Shown one piece after another: positions 47,492 to 49,350 of a DNA stretch of 49,350 bases. Position 1 is the first letter of the stretch. Each line of letters begins with the position of its first letter. The notes under the pieces were generated by a model that had not been told where the DNA came from, ran no database searches, and saw nothing but the letters and a program-made list of their open reading frames with translations. The DNA is from Lachnospiraceae bacterium (GTDB lineage Bacteria > Bacillota > Clostridia > Lachnospirales > Lachnospiraceae), in assembly GCA_017938405.1 (NCBI GenBank), contig JAGBBP010000005.1:1-49350 (forward strand), in the 5' to 3' direction. Made by a program: the position numbers and the translations under genes.

Positions 47492-48811
47492 CTACCGCAG
47501 CTCCTCCTTCAACACCGCCACCAGCTCCGCCGGTACGTTGTGAAGCTCGTTCCACTCGGTCAGAGCCGTATCCACGTCTCCCGGCTGCGCCATGAGCCAG
47601 TCCGCATACTTCACCGGTAAAAGCGCCTTGCCACCCTTTTCCAAATACTTCTTCAAAGACATGACAACTTCACTCCGGGTGCCCACGCACTCAAAAGGTT
47701 TATTTTCATCCAAGCCCGTCAGCTCACGGAAATACTTCTCATTCTTCTCCTCATTGAGAAGATTCTCGCCGAAAATCTCCACCAAAGCATCCTCCGATAA
47801 AAAGGAAGACAAAATAATAAACACAAACAAACACTTCGGACAATTACAGCACCAGATGCCCTGCTTGCTTCCCGCATTACAGCTGCGGAAGGCCTTGTGA
47901 TACTTTTTATACTTAGAAAACAACCATGCAATCTGCAACTCCGACAACGGACGAAGCAAACTGAAATACCGAATCTCTGTATCTAAAAAACTACCGATAT
48001 ACTCCATGAAATCCCGCTCAAACTCGTAGCTCTTGGAATACTGATGATTCACAAAGGAACCCACCACCGTGGACTCATTGGCACTGGACTCGTTGGAAAG
48101 AGCGATGTAACGGATGCCCTGTAAGTACGCGGAAATAAAGGTAGAAAAAGCCACCACCGCAGAAAACGGAATATGTCCGTTCAAAAAGCCCCGTTTGTTC
48201 ATCTCCAAAATCCGCGGGTCCAGTCTGCGGTTTACAAAGCAGGTCTTATACTCACGCTCCGCCGCCGCCAGCACGTTCGCAACCGTAGCATCTTTATTGA
48301 TGCGGTAAATGGTTACATCTTCTTCTCCCAACACTTCCATGGACACCACGGAATCCTTGCCACCGCCAACAGGCACAAGGTAACCGGAATAAGCTGCGGA
48401 ATCGGTAAGCTTGCTGCAAGCCCCCGGCTCACATACCAACGTCAAAAGCTCCTCCTCGGACACCTCAATCCCGTTCACATACATAAACTCTCCGAGGCCG
48501 TTGTAAAACAGCTTCCGCCACCACTGAATCTGCCACTCGGTCAGGCTTCCGCACATCACCCGAAGCACCGGTGCACAGGTCACCTTCCAGTAACTGATGG
48601 CCTCCGCCATCCCCAGTTCAAACAACAGCCGGGACAAAATTGCCTCGTCTACCTGCCGTCCTCTATCCGGAAACTTCCACACCGTCTCAAACTCCGACAG
48701 TCCCGGAATCTCAAAAGAAAACGTCACCTTATAAAAGCCTTCCTCTATCTCATAGGAAAAGCCCTTGTACCAAAACTCTTTATACTGCTTTCTCAAAGAA
48801 ATAAAATCCAT
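47492..48811 (-). CDS. murL: MurL, UDP-MurNAc-L-Ala-L-Glu epimerase
   Basis: A 439-residue protein I recognise as MurL, which uses ATP to invert the terminal L-Glu of UDP-MurNAc-L-Ala-L-Glu to D-Glu, releasing AMP and PPi (reported in Xanthomonas oryzae). Visible marks: PP-loop VGGGKDS (148-154) for adenylation, LSNESSANES (238-247), NHQYSKSYEFE (255-265), YFSLLRPLSELQIAW (282-296) and the cysteine stretch SCN...CCNCPKCLFVF (C311, C321, C322, C324, C327). The N-terminal 130 residues are family-specific. ATG with AGAGGTCAGG upstream, own promoter, then the MurD-type gene 59 nt downstream. The identification is from memory of the family; without it the protein would be an unknown ATP pyrophosphatase. 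Confidence 0.85.
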   Translation of the reverse strand: MDFISLRKQYKEFWYKGFSYEIEEGFYKVTFSFEIPGLSEFETVWKFPDRGRQVDEAILSRLLFELGMAEAISYWKVTCAPVLRVMCGSLTEWQIQWWRKLFYNGLGEFMYVNGIEVSEEELLTLVCEPGACSKLTDSAAYSGYLVPVGGGKDSVVSMEVLGEEDVTIYRINKDATVANVLAAAEREYKTCFVNRRLDPRILEMNKRGFLNGHIPFSAVVAFSTFISAYLQGIRYIALSNESSANESTVVGSFVNHQYSKSYEFERDFMEYIGSFLDTEIRYFSLLRPLSELQIAWLFSKYKKYHKAFRSCNAGSKQGIWCCNCPKCLFVFIILSSFLSEDALVEIFGENLLNEEKNEKYFRELTGLDENKPFECVGTRSEVVMSLKKYLEKGGKALLPVKYADWLMAQPGDVDTALTEWNELHNVPAELVAVLKEELR

Positions 48812-48843
48812 AACCTGACCTCTTTATCATCATCTTATATAAT

Positions 48844-48872
48844 ATTATACTCTTTTGGGGAGTAATACGCAA
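48844..48872 (-). promoter_or_regulatory. Promoter of murL-murD
   Basis: Minus strand TTGCGT (48867-48872), 17-bp spacer, TATAAT (48844-48849), about 26 nt before the murL ribosome site and ATG. Confidence 0.7.
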
Positions 48873-48891
48873 GGGAATGACATTTTTCCAA

Positions 48892-48919
48892 CAAAAAAAA
48901 GAGCGGACATGCACGCTCA
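48892..48919 (-). terminator. Terminator downstream of the broken coiled-coil gene
   Basis: GAGCG/CGCTC stem with an 8-nt loop, then TTTTTTTT on the minus strand. Confidence 0.65.
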
Positions 48920-48987
48920 AAATTCCCGTGATGCCTTTTGCAGTGCCGATTTTCTTTGATTTATGTTTAATCTCGCTTGGTATCATG

Positions 48988-49235
48988 TTATGTTTTAAAG
49001 TATTTGTCCCATATCTCACGATATCTGGCACGCAATTCATCTCGTTCCCTCTTCTGTTCAAAAGCTGCCTTCTCTTTTTCTTTTAGCAACTTTCTCTTTT
49101 TTGCAAGCGATTTCCTCTTCTTTTTCCGCAATCATAATTGATTGCACTGCAATCTTAATATTATATTCCTCCAACTGCATTTTCATATCTTCTAACATGT
49201 AACGCAATGGATGACGTATAATAAGTTTCGCAAAT
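48988..49235 (-). pseudogene. 3' fragment of a coiled-coil gene, frameshifted, 5' end lost at an IS
   Basis: Minus-strand reading gives FAKLIIRHPLRYMLEDMKMQ and a charged helix to about 49080, where a one-base shift near a run of A residues is needed to continue as LLKEKEKAAFEQKRERDELR and end ARYREIWDKYFKT at 48988. Both halves have the same Lys/Glu coiled-coil style, so this looks like one gene broken by a frameshift. Its 5' part stops at an in-frame stop near 49237, where the transposase-side DNA begins. Clostridial Rpn/PD-(D/E)XK transposase-like proteins end with similar coils, but the origin is not established. Confidence 0.45.
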
Positions 49236-49321
49236 TAATTTCATAAACAAATAGACATGGTCTATAGCCGTTTGGTAGAATTAAGTTACCACACAAAATT
49301 TTACAAAGGAGGCTAAAAACC

Positions 49322-49350
49322 ATGTCTGATAACATTATACAATTAAATCA
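49322..49350 (+). CDS. Start of a transposase gene, probably IS256 family (cut by window end)
   Basis: Only nine complete codons are present: MSDNIIQLN. They follow AAAGGAGG (49305-49312) at a good distance. This beginning is the one I know from Lachnospiraceae IS256-family transposases of about 400 residues. About 85-110 bp upstream should contain the left inverted repeat, which cannot be defined without the other end. Confidence 0.5.

Overview
The window looks like chromosomal DNA from a low-to-mid GC, Gram-positive anaerobe of the Clostridia, most likely a Lachnospiraceae gut or rumen bacterium. This rests on protein character (fused SecDF, short KdpD, TrpXYZ-like transporter, Clostridia-type unknown families), CIRCE control of groESL, strong AGGAGG ribosome sites, and a GH39 xylosidase beside a sugar-ester hydrolase. 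No sequence search was run, so family names come from recognised motifs. Most genes lie on the minus strand.

Layout. 1-343: three minus-strand tRNAs (Pro, Gly, Arg) behind a consensus promoter. 503-10675: a minus-strand run of eight tightly spaced genes: a membrane-anchored unknown, a 1193-residue scaffold-like protein, an actin-fold-like protein, a TPR-like protein, a membrane coiled-coil protein, a cell-wall amidase, RdgB and a phosphoesterase. 10836-14052: a short KdpD kinase, KdpE and a pyruvate kinase with K+-dependence signature residues. 14201-17277: a membrane protein and SecDF. 17475-18335: DegV (plus strand). 18418-21700: a xylan-utilisation pair without signal peptides. 21912-22084: tRNA-Val and tRNA-Met (plus), followed by about 480 bp of AT-rich DNA without a clear gene.

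22615-26490: topoisomerase III and a membrane-anchored unknown, divergent from a LUD-domain gene (26659-27297). 27422-31853: an ABC transporter of gliding type (ATPase, permease, GldG-like, DUF4340). 31971-35865: a three-protein phosphorelay (hybrid kinase, membrane REC-Hpt, CheY-like). 36063-37520: guaB. 37699-40451: a TrpXYZ-like ABC importer. 40661-43245: groES, groEL and a small membrane protein. 43490-45153: two cysteine-rich, probably metal-binding proteins. 45289-46182: a PdaB-like deacetylase (plus). 46230-48811: a MurD-type ligase and a protein I identify as MurL, the ATP-dependent epimerase of UDP-MurNAc-L-Ala-L-Glu. 48988-49350: a broken coiled-coil gene and the first codons of a probable IS256-type transposase.

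The two most interesting systems are the MurD2/MurL pair, which predicts that peptidoglycan D-glutamate is made by epimerising the nucleotide precursor rather than by glutamate racemase, and the uncharacterised scaffold/actin-fold/TPR/coiled-coil module co-transcribed with a cell-wall amidase.
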